Part shown: positions 16,441 to 25,252 of the stretch, piece after piece
Layout: each line of letters opens with the position of its first letter
Position numbering within the stretch: the stretch's first letter is position 1
DNA from: a bacterium
GTDB taxonomy: Bacteria; Acidobacteriota; HRBIN11; JAKEFK01
Assembly (NCBI GenBank): GCA_022616075.1
Contig: JAKEFK010000072.1
Span: forward strand, 1-42,256
Direction: 5' to 3'
DNA: 42,256 nucleotides
Translations under genes and position numbers: made by a program
Notes under the pieces: model-generated
Seen by the model: the letters and a program-made list of their open reading frames with translations, nothing else
The model's database searches: none
What the model was told of the DNA's origin: nothing

Positions 16441-19149
16441 TCATTTCTTCACTGTACGCGCGATGCTGATGCGGATGGCTCCGGAGCCGCCAAGAGTATC
16501 AATCGCTTGCACGGTGTACAGGCCAGCTATTGAAGGTGCAGCATCAAGACCGGAGAAAGTGGTTCCCTGAATGAGTGCGTCACCGGATCCGGCCAATGCG
16601 CCTGCGGGATTGAGAATTTTCACGCTAAGAGGTTTCACACTGCCTTCAACTACGACTGAAATTTCCTCAGTCATTGTATCGGCAAGAACTGTTGCGGTGG
16701 TCAATCCGCCGGGCAGTCCGCTCAATACGGCGGAAGTCGTCTGAGTTACAGAAGTCGTAAGGGGAGCGGATGCATCGGCGCTTGCCTGTTGGCTGCCTGG
16801 ATCGATTTCGAAACCATCGATGTAAGCAACGCCGGTTTTGTATTTGATCAACAGCTCATGCTCACCATCACCGAGTCCATCGAACTTCACGGATGCGCCG
16901 AAGGTTGGCGTCTGTGTGGACCCGGCATAGGAAACAGTCTGGACAAGAGTTCCATCGATCAACACATCAGCGGTTCCGCCATTGCTGGATGTGGCGTAAA
17001 AATAAGTGATTTCATCTCCCTCAAACACAAGCCGCGCGGTCGGGTTTGTGTTCACGCCTTTGTTGGATCCAACACGGCGATGATAGATGCCGCTCGATGC
17101 GTTCGGATCATCATCGATGATGTGCCAGCCGTGACGATATTCGATGGCCGGATCATTGTCTTCAATGCGAATTGGTTGTGCGCGCAACACAGGTCCGGCG
17201 ATTTGACGAATCACAATTCCATCAGCACGAGTTGCCGCAGCAGTTCCCTGTTCGCAATCCAAGCGACAGGTATCGACGCCCGCCGCCCAAAAGCCTTGCG
17301 CGAAATCGGGAGCATCTGCCGGCGGTACTTGAACGTCCAGGAAATCGAACATGCCCGCGCAACGTCCCGGCCCGCAATTACCCCGGTGAATCGGTTCGGC
17401 CGGATGATTTGCCGTTGTAAACACGAAAAGCGGATCTGCATCCAGCGCGTTTGTCGAAACAATTTGATACAGGTTCCACGGACGATTGGCATCCGCGCGA
17501 TCCGCAACTGTTGTTCCGGGAAAATGAATTACGATTCTTCCTTCATCACCAGCATCAATGGTTGGGAAATTCACTTCCTGCACTCCTGGTGGTCCGATCA
17601 TCAATGGATCGCTCCAGGTGCGGCCGTGATCCTTTGAAATCGCAAGATAAGGAAGCCGGTCATTTTCATCCCACCACGTCATATATAGATTGTCCGCAGC
17701 ATCGATTGCTGTGGTGTTTTCATGCTCCGTTCCCGGCAAAGGAACGTCTTTGCTAACGAAAACACGTTGCCACGTCATTGCTCCATCTTCGGAGATGGAA
17801 ATGCTAGGCCGGCCACAACGTCCCGCTGGAAGAAAAGCTCGTCCATTACTATCAGTGCGCAAGTGCGCGGTGAGGCCACCGCATAAACCGGGAACACCTT
17901 CGTGCGGTCCGGGTCCATCCAGATTGTCCGGTTCAACACCTGTATACGGGAAGCCTGCCTTGGTGAAAGTCAAACCGCCGTCAAAACTGCGCAAGCAGTT
18001 CGTAGTGATTACGGTGTTATAACAGACGTACACGACGTTCGGATATAACAGCATCAAAGGATCAACACCTCCAGCAGGCGGTCCGGTAAAAATTGTTTGA
18101 TGATCCGTGACGGCCGGAGTGATGTCACAAACGATTGGATTGCGACTCCAGCTCGCGCCTTTGTCATCGGAGAAAAGCAACCACATACAATCCGCATCAT
18201 ATGTGTCCAGACTGAATACGCGACCAGTTTCAGTATCAACGTACACCATTGGATCGCCGTTCACTGGTGGTTCGCTCTTAAGAGGCGGCGGCAAGTCCGG
18301 TGAAACCCGCTCCCAACTCTTGCCACCATCACGGGAACGCATGACCAAAGTTCGCGGCAACACGAGTGCAACGCTATCAAATGAGGCCGCAGCATAGAAC
18401 GCGGTGCCGTCCTTCGTTACTCCCAGTGTCGGCTCGGCCGCTTCGCGCCCAATATGATAAATCGCCGATTGCAAAGCCGGGCCGCTATACGGAACAGAAA
18501 CATTTGGATTGCCATCGAAATCCGGCGTTACACCGCGCGGTACCCACGTGCCATGGTAAGCAGCCGGTGTGCTGGTCGGAACTGTAGCTTGAGGGGGCCT
18601 GAACGATGGATTGATGCGCGCCGGAAACGTTGACAGTGTGCCGTTCGGTGGATCCTGATCGGAGATGCGCTCGATCAAAAGTTCCCCATCGGCAAGTTTG
18701 ATGTTTGCTGCTGGTATCGGGGCAGTTATGGCCGTTGGGTTCTCGGTGTTGGAAAGAAAAATCACGGCGATTGCTCCTGCAGCAGCTCCGTTGTTTGCAA
18801 TTTGTGCGAAAAGCGCGGGCACGGGAGATGCTTCGGTGATTTTCACCAGCGCGATGCGTCCAGTCGCAGAGGCGGGCCAATCGGCCAGCGTTTTTCCATT
18901 GCGAACAAACACCGTGTACTGCGCCATAGAGCCCGGATGCGGATCCGGCGTTCCGTTCATGGGAAAGAGTCCGAGATTTTGCGGTTTGCCGGCTGCTGCG
19001 GTAAATCCGTTTGCCGGAATGACTGCGCCGGTTGCGTTACGATCGACAGTTGAAGGATCAAGCACATCAACCGACCATCGTTGCGCAAATGCCGGCGTTG
19101 CAACAATCGCGATGAACAATAAAAGTAAAAAACAATTCTTCGGTTTCAT
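16441..19149 (-). CDS. Secreted Asp-box (sialidase-like) propeller protein with PA-like and carbohydrate-binding-like modules
   Basis: The signal peptide MKPKNCFLLLLFIAIVATPA is followed by a PA-like domain (about 40-170). A beta-propeller with BNR/Asp-box repeats comes next: RDGGKSW, SDDKGASW, FDGGLTF, SEDGAMTW and SKDHGRTW. The tail has a jelly-roll-like module from about 675 (YRHGWHI ... YIDGFEID) and a final beta module ending ISIARTVKK. Both tail modules match the subtilase at 6645-10697. Sialidase arginine triads cannot be confirmed, so glycosidase activity is uncertain. The start at 19149 is chosen for its signal peptide and GGAG site; the frame extends upstream to 19221 but crosses the shared upstream element. 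Confidence 0.87.
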   Translation of the reverse strand: MKPKNCFLLLLFIAIVATPAFAQRWSVDVLDPSTVDRNATGAVIPANGFTAAAGKPQNLGLFPMNGTPDPHPGSMAQYTVFVRNGKTLADWPASATGRIALVKITEASPVPALFAQIANNGAAAGAIAVIFLSNTENPTAITAPIPAANIKLADGELLIERISDQDPPNGTLSTFPARINPSFRPPQATVPTSTPAAYHGTWVPRGVTPDFDGNPNVSVPYSGPALQSAIYHIGREAAEPTLGVTKDGTAFYAAASFDSVALVLPRTLVMRSRDGGKSWERVSPDLPPPLKSEPPVNGDPMVYVDTETGRVFSLDTYDADCMWLLFSDDKGASWSRNPIVCDITPAVTDHQTIFTGPPAGGVDPLMLLYPNVVYVCYNTVITTNCLRSFDGGLTFTKAGFPYTGVEPDNLDGPGPHEGVPGLCGGLTAHLRTDSNGRAFLPAGRCGRPSISISEDGAMTWQRVFVSKDVPLPGTEHENTTAIDAADNLYMTWWDENDRLPYLAISKDHGRTWSDPLMIGPPGVQEVNFPTIDAGDEGRIVIHFPGTTVADRADANRPWNLYQIVSTNALDADPLFVFTTANHPAEPIHRGNCGPGRCAGMFDFLDVQVPPADAPDFAQGFWAAGVDTCRLDCEQGTAAATRADGIVIRQIAGPVLRAQPIRIEDNDPAIEYRHGWHIIDDDPNASSGIYHRRVGSNKGVNTNPTARLVFEGDEITYFYATSSNGGTADVLIDGTLVQTVSYAGSTQTPTFGASVKFDGLGDGEHELLIKYKTGVAYIDGFEIDPGSQQASADASAPLTTSVTQTTSAVLSGLPGGLTTATVLADTMTEEISVVVEGSVKPLSVKILNPAGALAGSGDALIQGTTFSGLDAAPSIAGLYTVQAIDTLGGSGAIRISIARTVKK

Positions 19150-19206
19150 AAGCTCCTCTCCGGGGACTTCGATACATTCACTATGCTTCCCGCGCGGGGC
19201 AGGCAT

Positions 19207-19228
19207 CAATGAGGGAAACACCCTAAAA
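19207..19228 (-). promoter_or_regulatory. Second copy of the 22-nt upstream element
   Basis: All 22 bases match 10741-10762, including the AGGG-TGTTT-CCCT inverted repeat (19212-19224). It lies 57 nt upstream of the start codon at 19149. Flanking bases differ between the two sites, so this is a discrete conserved element and not part of a longer duplicated segment. Confidence 0.6.
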
Positions 19229-19248
19229 TTGAGTGTGAAAGTACCCCG

Positions 19249-19307
19249 AAGTAACGCGGACGTCCCGTCTGCGCATCTAAACGCAGGCGAGACGCCCGCG
19301 CTACTTT
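19249..19307. repeat. GTAGC...GCTAC dispersed palindromic repeat, copy 2
   Basis: The left arm reads AAGTAACGCGGACGTCCCGT and the right arm is its near complement, ending GAGACGCCCGCGCTACTTT. The central arms CTGCG/CGCAG also pair. It sits between the divergent Asp-box protein gene and the receiver/flavoprotein operon. Orientation is inverted relative to copies 3 and 4 in its GGACGTCC/GGCGTCTC halves. Confidence 0.8.
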
Positions 19308-19353
19308 GTTTACATTTGCATGACTTACTAAGAAAACTTACAATTCACGTTCG

Positions 19354-21027
19354 ATGGCGAAACCGACTCTGTTAACAGTGGATGATGATCCCGAGGTCTT
19401 GCGCTCGGTAGAAAGAGACTTGAAGCGGCACTACAGCGCGGACTTTCGCGTTCTGCGCGCCGAATCAGGCTCCGCGGCGTTGGAAATTTTGAAGCGGGTC
19501 AAAGAACGAAACGACACTGTGGCGCTCTTTCTTGTGGATCAAAGGATGCCACAAATGGACGGCGTCAGCTTTCTGGCGGAAGCCGTCAAAATTTTCCCGG
19601 ATGCCAAACGCGCACTGCTCACCGCTTATGCGGACACGGATGCCGCCATTGCAGCGATCAACCGTGTTCACATTCATCAGTATCTTCTGAAACCGTGGGA
19701 TCCGCCGGAAGAGAACTTTTATCCGATACTGGATGACTTGATCGAAGATTGGCACGCAAATTACAGACCGCCCTTTCAAGGGATTCGCGTTTTAGGGAAT
19801 CGCTGGTCACCGCATTCCCACACCGTGAAATATTTTCTTGCCCGCTACAATTTGCCTTATCGCTGGCTCGACATTGAAACAAAAGATCGCGACACCGAAG
19901 TGCGAAGTCTAGTCGATGTGCTGGATGAGATAGAATTGCAGAAGCTTCCGCTTGTTCTTTTTCCTGATGGTTCGAAACTCTGTGCGCCATCTCCAGGTGA
20001 AATTGCAGACCGGATAGGATTACTGACACGTGCTGAGACCGATTTTTACGATCTGGTGATTATTGGTGGTGGACCTTCCGGTCTGGCTGCGGCTGTGTAT
20101 GGAGCATCAGAAGGACTCCGCACGGTGATGATTGAACGGGAAGCTCCGGGTGGCCAGGCCGCGCTGAGCTCGCGCATAGAAAATTATCTCGGATTTCCCG
20201 CGGGACTAACGGGCGCAGATCTAACGCGCCGGGCCGTCATGCAGGCGCGCCGTTTTGGAGTCGAAATTCTTGCCCCAATGGAAGCCTCACGGGTGCGGGT
20301 CGAAGGTCCATACAAAATCGTTGAACTCGCTAACGGAACTGAAGTTCGATGTCATGTGATTTTGATAGCGACCGGTGTGCGATGGCGAAAATTGGATGTG
20401 CCCGGCATGGACCGCCTCAGCGGAGCGGGAATTTATTACGGCGCAGCGATGACCGAAGCAATTGAGTGCCGCGGCCAAACGGTCTATCTGGTGGGAGGAG
20501 CCAATTCAGCAGGTCAGGCTGCGGTCCACTTTGCGGGATTTGCCGAGCGCGTCGTGATGCTGGTTCGCGGAGATACATTGAAAAACAGCATGTCGCAATA
20601 TTTGATCGATCGAATCCGAGAGACTCCGAATATTTCCGTCGAATACAATTCGCGCGTCGTTGAAGTCCATGGAACTGACCATCTGGAGGCAATCTCCATT
20701 CATTGCACAACAAGCGGACAAACGGAAACCGTTCCCGCCAACTATCTCTTCATATTTATAGGAGCGACACCTCACGCGCATTGTGTTGAGGGAATCGTTG
20801 AAAGCGACGAACGCGGATTCATTCTGTCCGGCCCCGATTTGCTACGCGATGGCCAGCGTCCGAAAGGATGGCAACTGGACCGCGATCCCGTTTTGCTCGA
20901 AACGAGCGTCCCGGGAATTTTTGTGGTGGGAGATGTCCGGCACGGTTCCGTAAAACGTGTCGCCTCCGGAGTCGGTGAAGGATCGATCGCAATACAATTG
21001 ATCCATCAATATCTCAGCAAGGTTTAA
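19354..21027 (+). CDS. Receiver domain fused to glutaredoxin-like and thioredoxin-reductase-like flavoprotein domains
   Basis: Residues 5-125 form a CheY-type receiver with acidic pocket DDD (10-12), phospho-acceptor Asp62 in VDQRMPQMDG, Thr90 and Lys113 in LLKPWD. Residues about 143-220 resemble a glutaredoxin/thioredoxin fold, but the active-site position reads WSPHS instead of CPYC. Residues 232-557 form a pyridine-nucleotide-disulfide reductase: FAD motif IIGGGPSGLAAA, NAD(P)H motif VGGANSAGQAA and a second FAD motif IFVVGDVR. The CxxC of thioredoxin reductase is absent (GIYYGAAMTEAIEC). It may reduce something other than thioredoxin, or sense redox state. It is followed 3 bp later by a histidine kinase. 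Confidence 0.92.
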   Translation: MAKPTLLTVDDDPEVLRSVERDLKRHYSADFRVLRAESGSAALEILKRVKERNDTVALFLVDQRMPQMDGVSFLAEAVKIFPDAKRALLTAYADTDAAIAAINRVHIHQYLLKPWDPPEENFYPILDDLIEDWHANYRPPFQGIRVLGNRWSPHSHTVKYFLARYNLPYRWLDIETKDRDTEVRSLVDVLDEIELQKLPLVLFPDGSKLCAPSPGEIADRIGLLTRAETDFYDLVIIGGGPSGLAAAVYGASEGLRTVMIEREAPGGQAALSSRIENYLGFPAGLTGADLTRRAVMQARRFGVEILAPMEASRVRVEGPYKIVELANGTEVRCHVILIATGVRWRKLDVPGMDRLSGAGIYYGAAMTEAIECRGQTVYLVGGANSAGQAAVHFAGFAERVVMLVRGDTLKNSMSQYLIDRIRETPNISVEYNSRVVEVHGTDHLEAISIHCTTSGQTETVPANYLFIFIGATPHAHCVEGIVESDERGFILSGPDLLRDGQRPKGWQLDRDPVLLETSVPGIFVVGDVRHGSVKRVASGVGEGSIAIQLIHQYLSKV

Positions 21028-21030
21028 AAG

Positions 21031-22437
21031 ATGTCAGATACGAATCGAATTTTGGAAGAACTTCAAATGGTTCCTGCGATTGCAGATCTTCCTGAAGATC
21101 AACTGATCTGGCTCGCGAGAAATCTAAAAGAAGTAACTTTTGCTGCCGGTGAAATTGTCGCTCAGGAAGGTGGACCTGCTGACACGTTCAGTATTTTGCT
21201 GGGAGGAGAATTCCACTTTCGCCGGGAGTCTGACTCACAGGATACACGCGTTTACATTTCAAAACCCGGCGACATCGTGGGGAAACTTCCCTATTCCCGG
21301 CTGACGCAATGGCCCGGAACTTTTCGCGCCCTCACGCCAGGAAGACTGCTTTCGGGAAGCACGGATCTGTTTCCCGAAATGACGCGTGTTGCGCCCCAGC
21401 TAGTGCAGCGCCTGGTCAGCATCATGAGTGACCGCATTCGGTCAACAACAAAAGAGGACCAGCAAAGAGATCGAATGGCCGCTCTAGGAAAACTATCCGC
21501 CGGGCTGGCTCATGAGTTGAACAATCCTGCCGCCTCTGCAAAACGCGCGGCTCTCGCTCTCAGCGAAGCGCAAGATGCTTTGCGTGATGCAACCTCCCGT
21601 CTCGACAACCGCGAACTGACGCCCGAACAGCGAAAGGCGATTTCCCATTTCGAACGCCAGGCACTGCAGCACATACAAGCTCCCGTTCTTCTGGATTCGC
21701 TCACTCAAAGCGAGCAGGAAGAGGAAATCACGTCCTGGCTGAAGAAAAATGCCGTTAGAGAGCCCTGGAAACTGGCTCCGGTTCTGGCGGAAGCCACTCT
21801 TGATATTCCCTGGCTCGAAGCGCTCCATCAAAAAGTAGGACAGGAAGCGTTAACGGATGGGCTCTCACGAATTGTTTCGCAGGTGCTCGCAAAAAAACTG
21901 ACGAAAGAAATTGAATCCAGCACCGGACGCATTTCGGAACTGGTGAAAGCAATTAAAGAATATTCCTACATGGACCAGGCGCCGATTCAAGAAATCGACG
22001 TGCATCATGGGATCGATAACACACTCGTTATGCTGCGATACAAGTTAAAGCATGGAATCGAAGTCGAGCGAATCTTTGATCCGAACCTTCCTCGTATTTG
22101 CGCCTACGGAAGTGAACTCAATCAGGTTTGGACGAATTTGATCGACAACGCGGCAGATGCAATGAAACAGGGAGGGAAGCTCACAATCCGAACCCTGCTA
22201 GATAGCGATTGTGTGCTGATCGATATCGCCGATACCGGCGCCGGAATCCCTGATGAGATTCAACACAAGATTTTCGAACCGTTTTTCACCACAAAAAAAA
22301 TGGGAGAAGGAATGGGACTCGGCCTGGATAGCGTTTGGAGAATCGTTCAAAAACATCACGGCAGCATTCGGGTAGAATCCAGACCGGGCGATACGCGTTT
22401 CCAGATCCGCCTTCCGTTAAAACAACCCACGACTTAG
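21031..22437 (+). CDS. Histidine kinase with N-terminal cyclic-nucleotide-binding-like domain
   Basis: Residues about 10-130 form a CAP_ED/cNMP-binding fold (LKEVTFAAGEIVAQEGGPAD). No transmembrane segment is present, so the kinase is cytosolic. The H-box is GLAHELNNPAAS with His161. A long helical insert separates it from the ATPase domain, which has the N-box NQVWTNLIDNAADAM, G1 DTGAGIP, F-box FEPFFTTK and G2 GMGLGL. With only three bases between it and the receiver/flavoprotein gene, it is almost certainly the cognate kinase. The cNMP pocket arginine is not clearly conserved, so it may bind another ligand. Confidence 0.92.
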   Translation: MSDTNRILEELQMVPAIADLPEDQLIWLARNLKEVTFAAGEIVAQEGGPADTFSILLGGEFHFRRESDSQDTRVYISKPGDIVGKLPYSRLTQWPGTFRALTPGRLLSGSTDLFPEMTRVAPQLVQRLVSIMSDRIRSTTKEDQQRDRMAALGKLSAGLAHELNNPAASAKRAALALSEAQDALRDATSRLDNRELTPEQRKAISHFERQALQHIQAPVLLDSLTQSEQEEEITSWLKKNAVREPWKLAPVLAEATLDIPWLEALHQKVGQEALTDGLSRIVSQVLAKKLTKEIESSTGRISELVKAIKEYSYMDQAPIQEIDVHHGIDNTLVMLRYKLKHGIEVERIFDPNLPRICAYGSELNQVWTNLIDNAADAMKQGGKLTIRTLLDSDCVLIDIADTGAGIPDEIQHKIFEPFFTTKKMGEGMGLGLDSVWRIVQKHHGSIRVESRPGDTRFQIRLPLKQPTT

Positions 22438-22466
22438 TGTCCCTTCCCATAAATATGATGACATAT

Positions 22467-22498
22467 GGCGCGGACGGCAAGTTCAACTCGTCCGCGCC
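22467..22498 (+). terminator. Probable intrinsic terminator of the receiver/kinase operon
   Basis: A perfect 10-bp GC-rich stem GGCGCGGACG/CGTCCGCGCC encloses a 12-nt loop. It is followed by TGAACATTTTTATCTGTTTT, which is T-rich but interrupted. It lies between convergent genes, 29 bp after the kinase stop codon. Confidence 0.6.
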
Positions 22499-22525
22499 TG
22501 AACATTTTTATCTGTTTTGAATTCC

Positions 22526-23403
22526 TTAAGGACAGCCCACTGTCTCTATCACTCCAATTCCTTCAACCATTTCTCCCGTTAACGTCCTGGCAGAAAAAAG
22601 TACTGAAGTATCTCCGCAAACAATTCCTATATCCCGAAACCGGAAAAATAACAAAAGATCCGTATCGCCGTCCGGCTCAATGTCTCCACCAAATCCATTG
22701 ATCAAAGTTGTCGCATTGCCAAGTTGAACTGTTGTGGGATCAATGGAAAGAGCATCGAAATTGGTATCTGTCACAATCGCTATGCGAATCAGTCCTGAAC
22801 GTAAATTGACGTTAATCTTTTTAGGATTGACCAGAATTCCGGCGGTTACGGGATTCGGATTTCCTCCCGTGGTTTCAATCTCGATGTTGTCATAAACACT
22901 TTCTCCCCCGATCAATGTAATTCTGCGAATCGCTCCTAGCGCCGGTGGATGCTCATTCGGATCTTGCGGATTTATCTTATCGCTTTCGGTAGTATCGAAG
23001 ACTTCAGCCACCTGCCAGTTGATGTTCCCGGCGTTGAAGTCCAGGGTCCTGCGAAGAGGCGTCACGCCGTCAGAGGCAGGTTCGCTCCTAGAAATACAAC
23101 TCTGCAGTGGCCGAAAGCGCTCAGGACGCCGACTCTTGCGTGTTGAATTTGCTGGCCCGCACCCAACGCAAAGGTAATATCGTTGAGGCCGTTGAATATT
23201 TCGATCGCATCGGGTGGATCCGGAGGGAAAAGTGGAGCGTTGATAAAAGCGAAGCTTCCTGAAATGGAATGCACGAATACAGAGCTGGCAAAACCAGGCT
23301 GACCTGGATTTGTATCAGAAGTAAAATCTTCCTGATAATATTCTGCGATAGCAGAACTCGTAATGAATAAGAACACCAAAAAAAATAGAATGTTTCTCAG
23401 CAT
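22526..23403 (-). pseudogene. Frameshifted secreted beta-rich protein (lectin/CBM-like)
   Basis: The first part (23062-23403) has a signal peptide MLRNILFFLVFLFITSSAIA and a jelly-roll-like region FTSDTNPGQPGFASSVF, then IQHARVGVLSAFGHCRVVFL. It hits TGA at 23062-23064. The second part continues in another frame from a GTG overlapping that stop (TPLRRTLDFNAGN ... ITLIGGESVYDNIEIET), which reads as the end of the same domain, then a unique C-terminal region of about 120 residues. One missing base near 23065 would join them into a protein of about 290 aa. Two coupled genes (GTGA overlap) are possible but less likely, because the domain is split. Confidence 0.7.
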
Positions 23404-23543
23404 TTGATGGTTCTCCTTTGCGAGGTCAGTTGCGCACTGCCTCAGCTGTTATTAGCGGGAAGCAGCAGGAGAAACTGTCAGGCGTGATTTCAGGTTTCAG
23501 TTCATTTTTCTTTCTTGTGCCGCAGTGAAGTAGAATCCTACGA

Positions 23544-24557
23544 ATGCCTGATTTGGTAGCGCCAACAAGAATCTCGGCCTTTAAAGTATTCTTCGGGGTC
23601 GCCTTCTTCGTTCTCATCCTGTGCGGGTTCAGCGGCTGTGTCAGTAAGATCACTCACCTGGATCGGGATCGAGGCGCGCCGGGAGAAGAATTCACGATTT
23701 ACGGCACGGGACTGAAAGATAATGAAGCGCTGCCTCCAATTCCTCCCGTCCTAAAACGGTGCAATGAGTTTTCATTAGTAGTTCTGGATTTACAAGAAGA
23801 TCACATTCGAGTGCGCATTCCGCCTAACGTCCCCGCAGGCGTCTACCAGGTATATGCCTATGGAATCCCTACAGGAGCCTACCAGCGGGGAAAGACAAAT
23901 TCGTTAAGCTTCTGGGTTACAGCTGCGCCGGTGTCGTATAACATCGCAGATAAATATGAAGTACAGGTGAAGAGTTTTCGCAGCCGCTACGGAAAGAACG
24001 CACAATGGGAGGCCTGGATGTTAGCGAATCGATCGCGGTACCAGAGCGTTCTTGATACAGCTTTAGCTGTGCCTTGTCCTATTACAATCGCAGTGAGATA
24101 TGCAACTCTTCCGCCGGTCCAGTACATCCCCCCATGGACAAGTGAGACGATCCATATGATCGCGTTAAACCGGTTGACTGACCTTCATTTTCCAGGCTAC
24201 CGATTTGATTTCAGGTTCGGCATCAAACGTTCTGGCGCATATGCGGAAACAATACTGGGCTTTCCGGGTAATTCCGATGCCGACCCAAACACACGAACGT
24301 TGCGGCTGCATTACGAAACAATCGTTGGACATGAATTCGGACACATTCTGAATGTTCTTCACCACTATGAGGGGGATTCTCTGGGTGGCTCGGGGTTTCA
24401 CTTTCCTCCGGGCGAAACACTCTGCATCATGGACCGCAACGATAACCAATATTGTTCCGCGTGTCGCACGGCTCTAAACTTGCCGCCGGATGTCGATAAC
24501 TACAGCGCCATCATCGATGCCATGAACATTTTTCCCAACTACCCTCCCGGCTGGTAG
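23544..24557 (+). CDS. Putative lipoprotein with IPT/TIG-like domain and metzincin-like metalloprotease domain
   Basis: The N-terminal hydrophobic stretch ends at a lipobox-like GFSGC, suggesting a lipid-anchored protein. Residues about 38-130 look like an IPT/TIG beta domain (LDRDRGAPGEEFTIYGTGL). The C-terminal half carries HEFGHILNVLHH, which fits HExxHxxGxxH with Asn in place of Gly, and a downstream Met-turn candidate CIMDRND. Together these suggest a zinc metalloprotease of metzincin type. Cysteines near the end (CSAC) could bond or bind metal. I do not recognise a named family. Palindromic repeat copy 3 begins just after its stop codon. Confidence 0.75.
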   Translation: MPDLVAPTRISAFKVFFGVAFFVLILCGFSGCVSKITHLDRDRGAPGEEFTIYGTGLKDNEALPPIPPVLKRCNEFSLVVLDLQEDHIRVRIPPNVPAGVYQVYAYGIPTGAYQRGKTNSLSFWVTAAPVSYNIADKYEVQVKSFRSRYGKNAQWEAWMLANRSRYQSVLDTALAVPCPITIAVRYATLPPVQYIPPWTSETIHMIALNRLTDLHFPGYRFDFRFGIKRSGAYAETILGFPGNSDADPNTRTLRLHYETIVGHEFGHILNVLHHYEGDSLGGSGFHFPPGETLCIMDRNDNQYCSACRTALNLPPDVDNYSAIIDAMNIFPNYPPGW

Positions 24558-24561
24558 TGGC

Positions 24562-24619
24562 AAGTAGCGCGGGCGTCTCGCCGGCGTAAACTGCGCAGAC
24601 GGGGACGTCCGCGCTACTT
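24562..24619. repeat. GTAGC...GCTAC dispersed palindromic repeat, copy 3
   Basis: The ends AAGTAGCGCGGGCGTCTCGC and GGGGACGTCCGCGCTACTT are complementary, with CTGCGCAG in the middle. It begins 4 bp after the stop of the metalloprotease gene and directly abuts the degraded sigma-54 activator. Confidence 0.85.
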
Positions 24620-25110
24620 AATACCGGCAACCGGCTTTTTTCCTTTTCGAAATCTGCTGCAAAAGGCCTAAAAGTAGAAACGGAATATCCTCACTTCTTT
24701 CGCGAAGCGGAGGTATGACAATTTTCTACAGCTGAAATGCGATGATATAGATCTTCCCTCAGTCTTCCGCTGCGAATCAGGTCCTGGGATCTTCATTATT
24801 TGCTGTGATCAAGCGAAAATCCACCGGAATAGAACGATGTTCCCCCACCCGTGTGACCATTTTCTCTTCAATTGCGCGCAAGATTTTCGGCTGTAACGCG
24901 ATCGGGAACGAACCCAGCTCATCCAGGAAAAGAGTTCCATGATGTGCCATTTCTATTTGGCCAGTTCTCACCACAACATCTGTAGCAACCTTTTGTCCGA
25001 TTCCAAATAACTCTGCTTCAAAGAGTTCAGAAGGAATGGCAGCGCAATTAACAGCGACAAACGGACCTGGGGAACGATCACAGCAATGCAAGGAAATCGA
25101 TGTCCAACAG
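24618..25110 (-). pseudogene. Remnant of a sigma-54-dependent activator (AAA+ domain)
   Basis: Read leftward, the fragment begins DRSPGPFVAVNCAAIPSELF and continues GTLFLDELGSFPIALQPKIL (Walker B) and RSIPVDFRLITANNEDP. The frame shifts near 24783 to DLIRSGRLREDLYHRISAVE, then shifts again near 24715 to IPPLRERSEDIPFLLLGLL. The Walker A region, the regulatory domain and the DNA-binding HTH are missing. The segment between the two palindromic repeats (24620-25252) contains nothing else recognisable. The GAFTGA loop position reads GIGQKVATDVVVRTGQ, a divergent form. Confidence 0.78.
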
Positions 25111-25252
25111 TCGGCTTGCTGCAACGCATTGAAATGCCTATGGCAATTCAGTTGGCATAGTTTGGTTTTGAAGATGGCAAAGCGATAACAAAGTTGCCAA
25201 CACTCCAATAGAAGGTCAGGATCGAGCTGGAACAGAAGTTGCTAAGGTAAAC

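Noticed and set aside
19150-19221. Longer start for the Asp-box protein
   Set aside because: It would put 24 residues before a clear signal peptide and would make the conserved 22-nt upstream element coding.
19257-19330. Open frames through the palindromic repeats, giving peptides like NAGETPALL
   Set aside because: These are the usual translation of the repeat itself, with no start, ribosome site or conserved protein around them.
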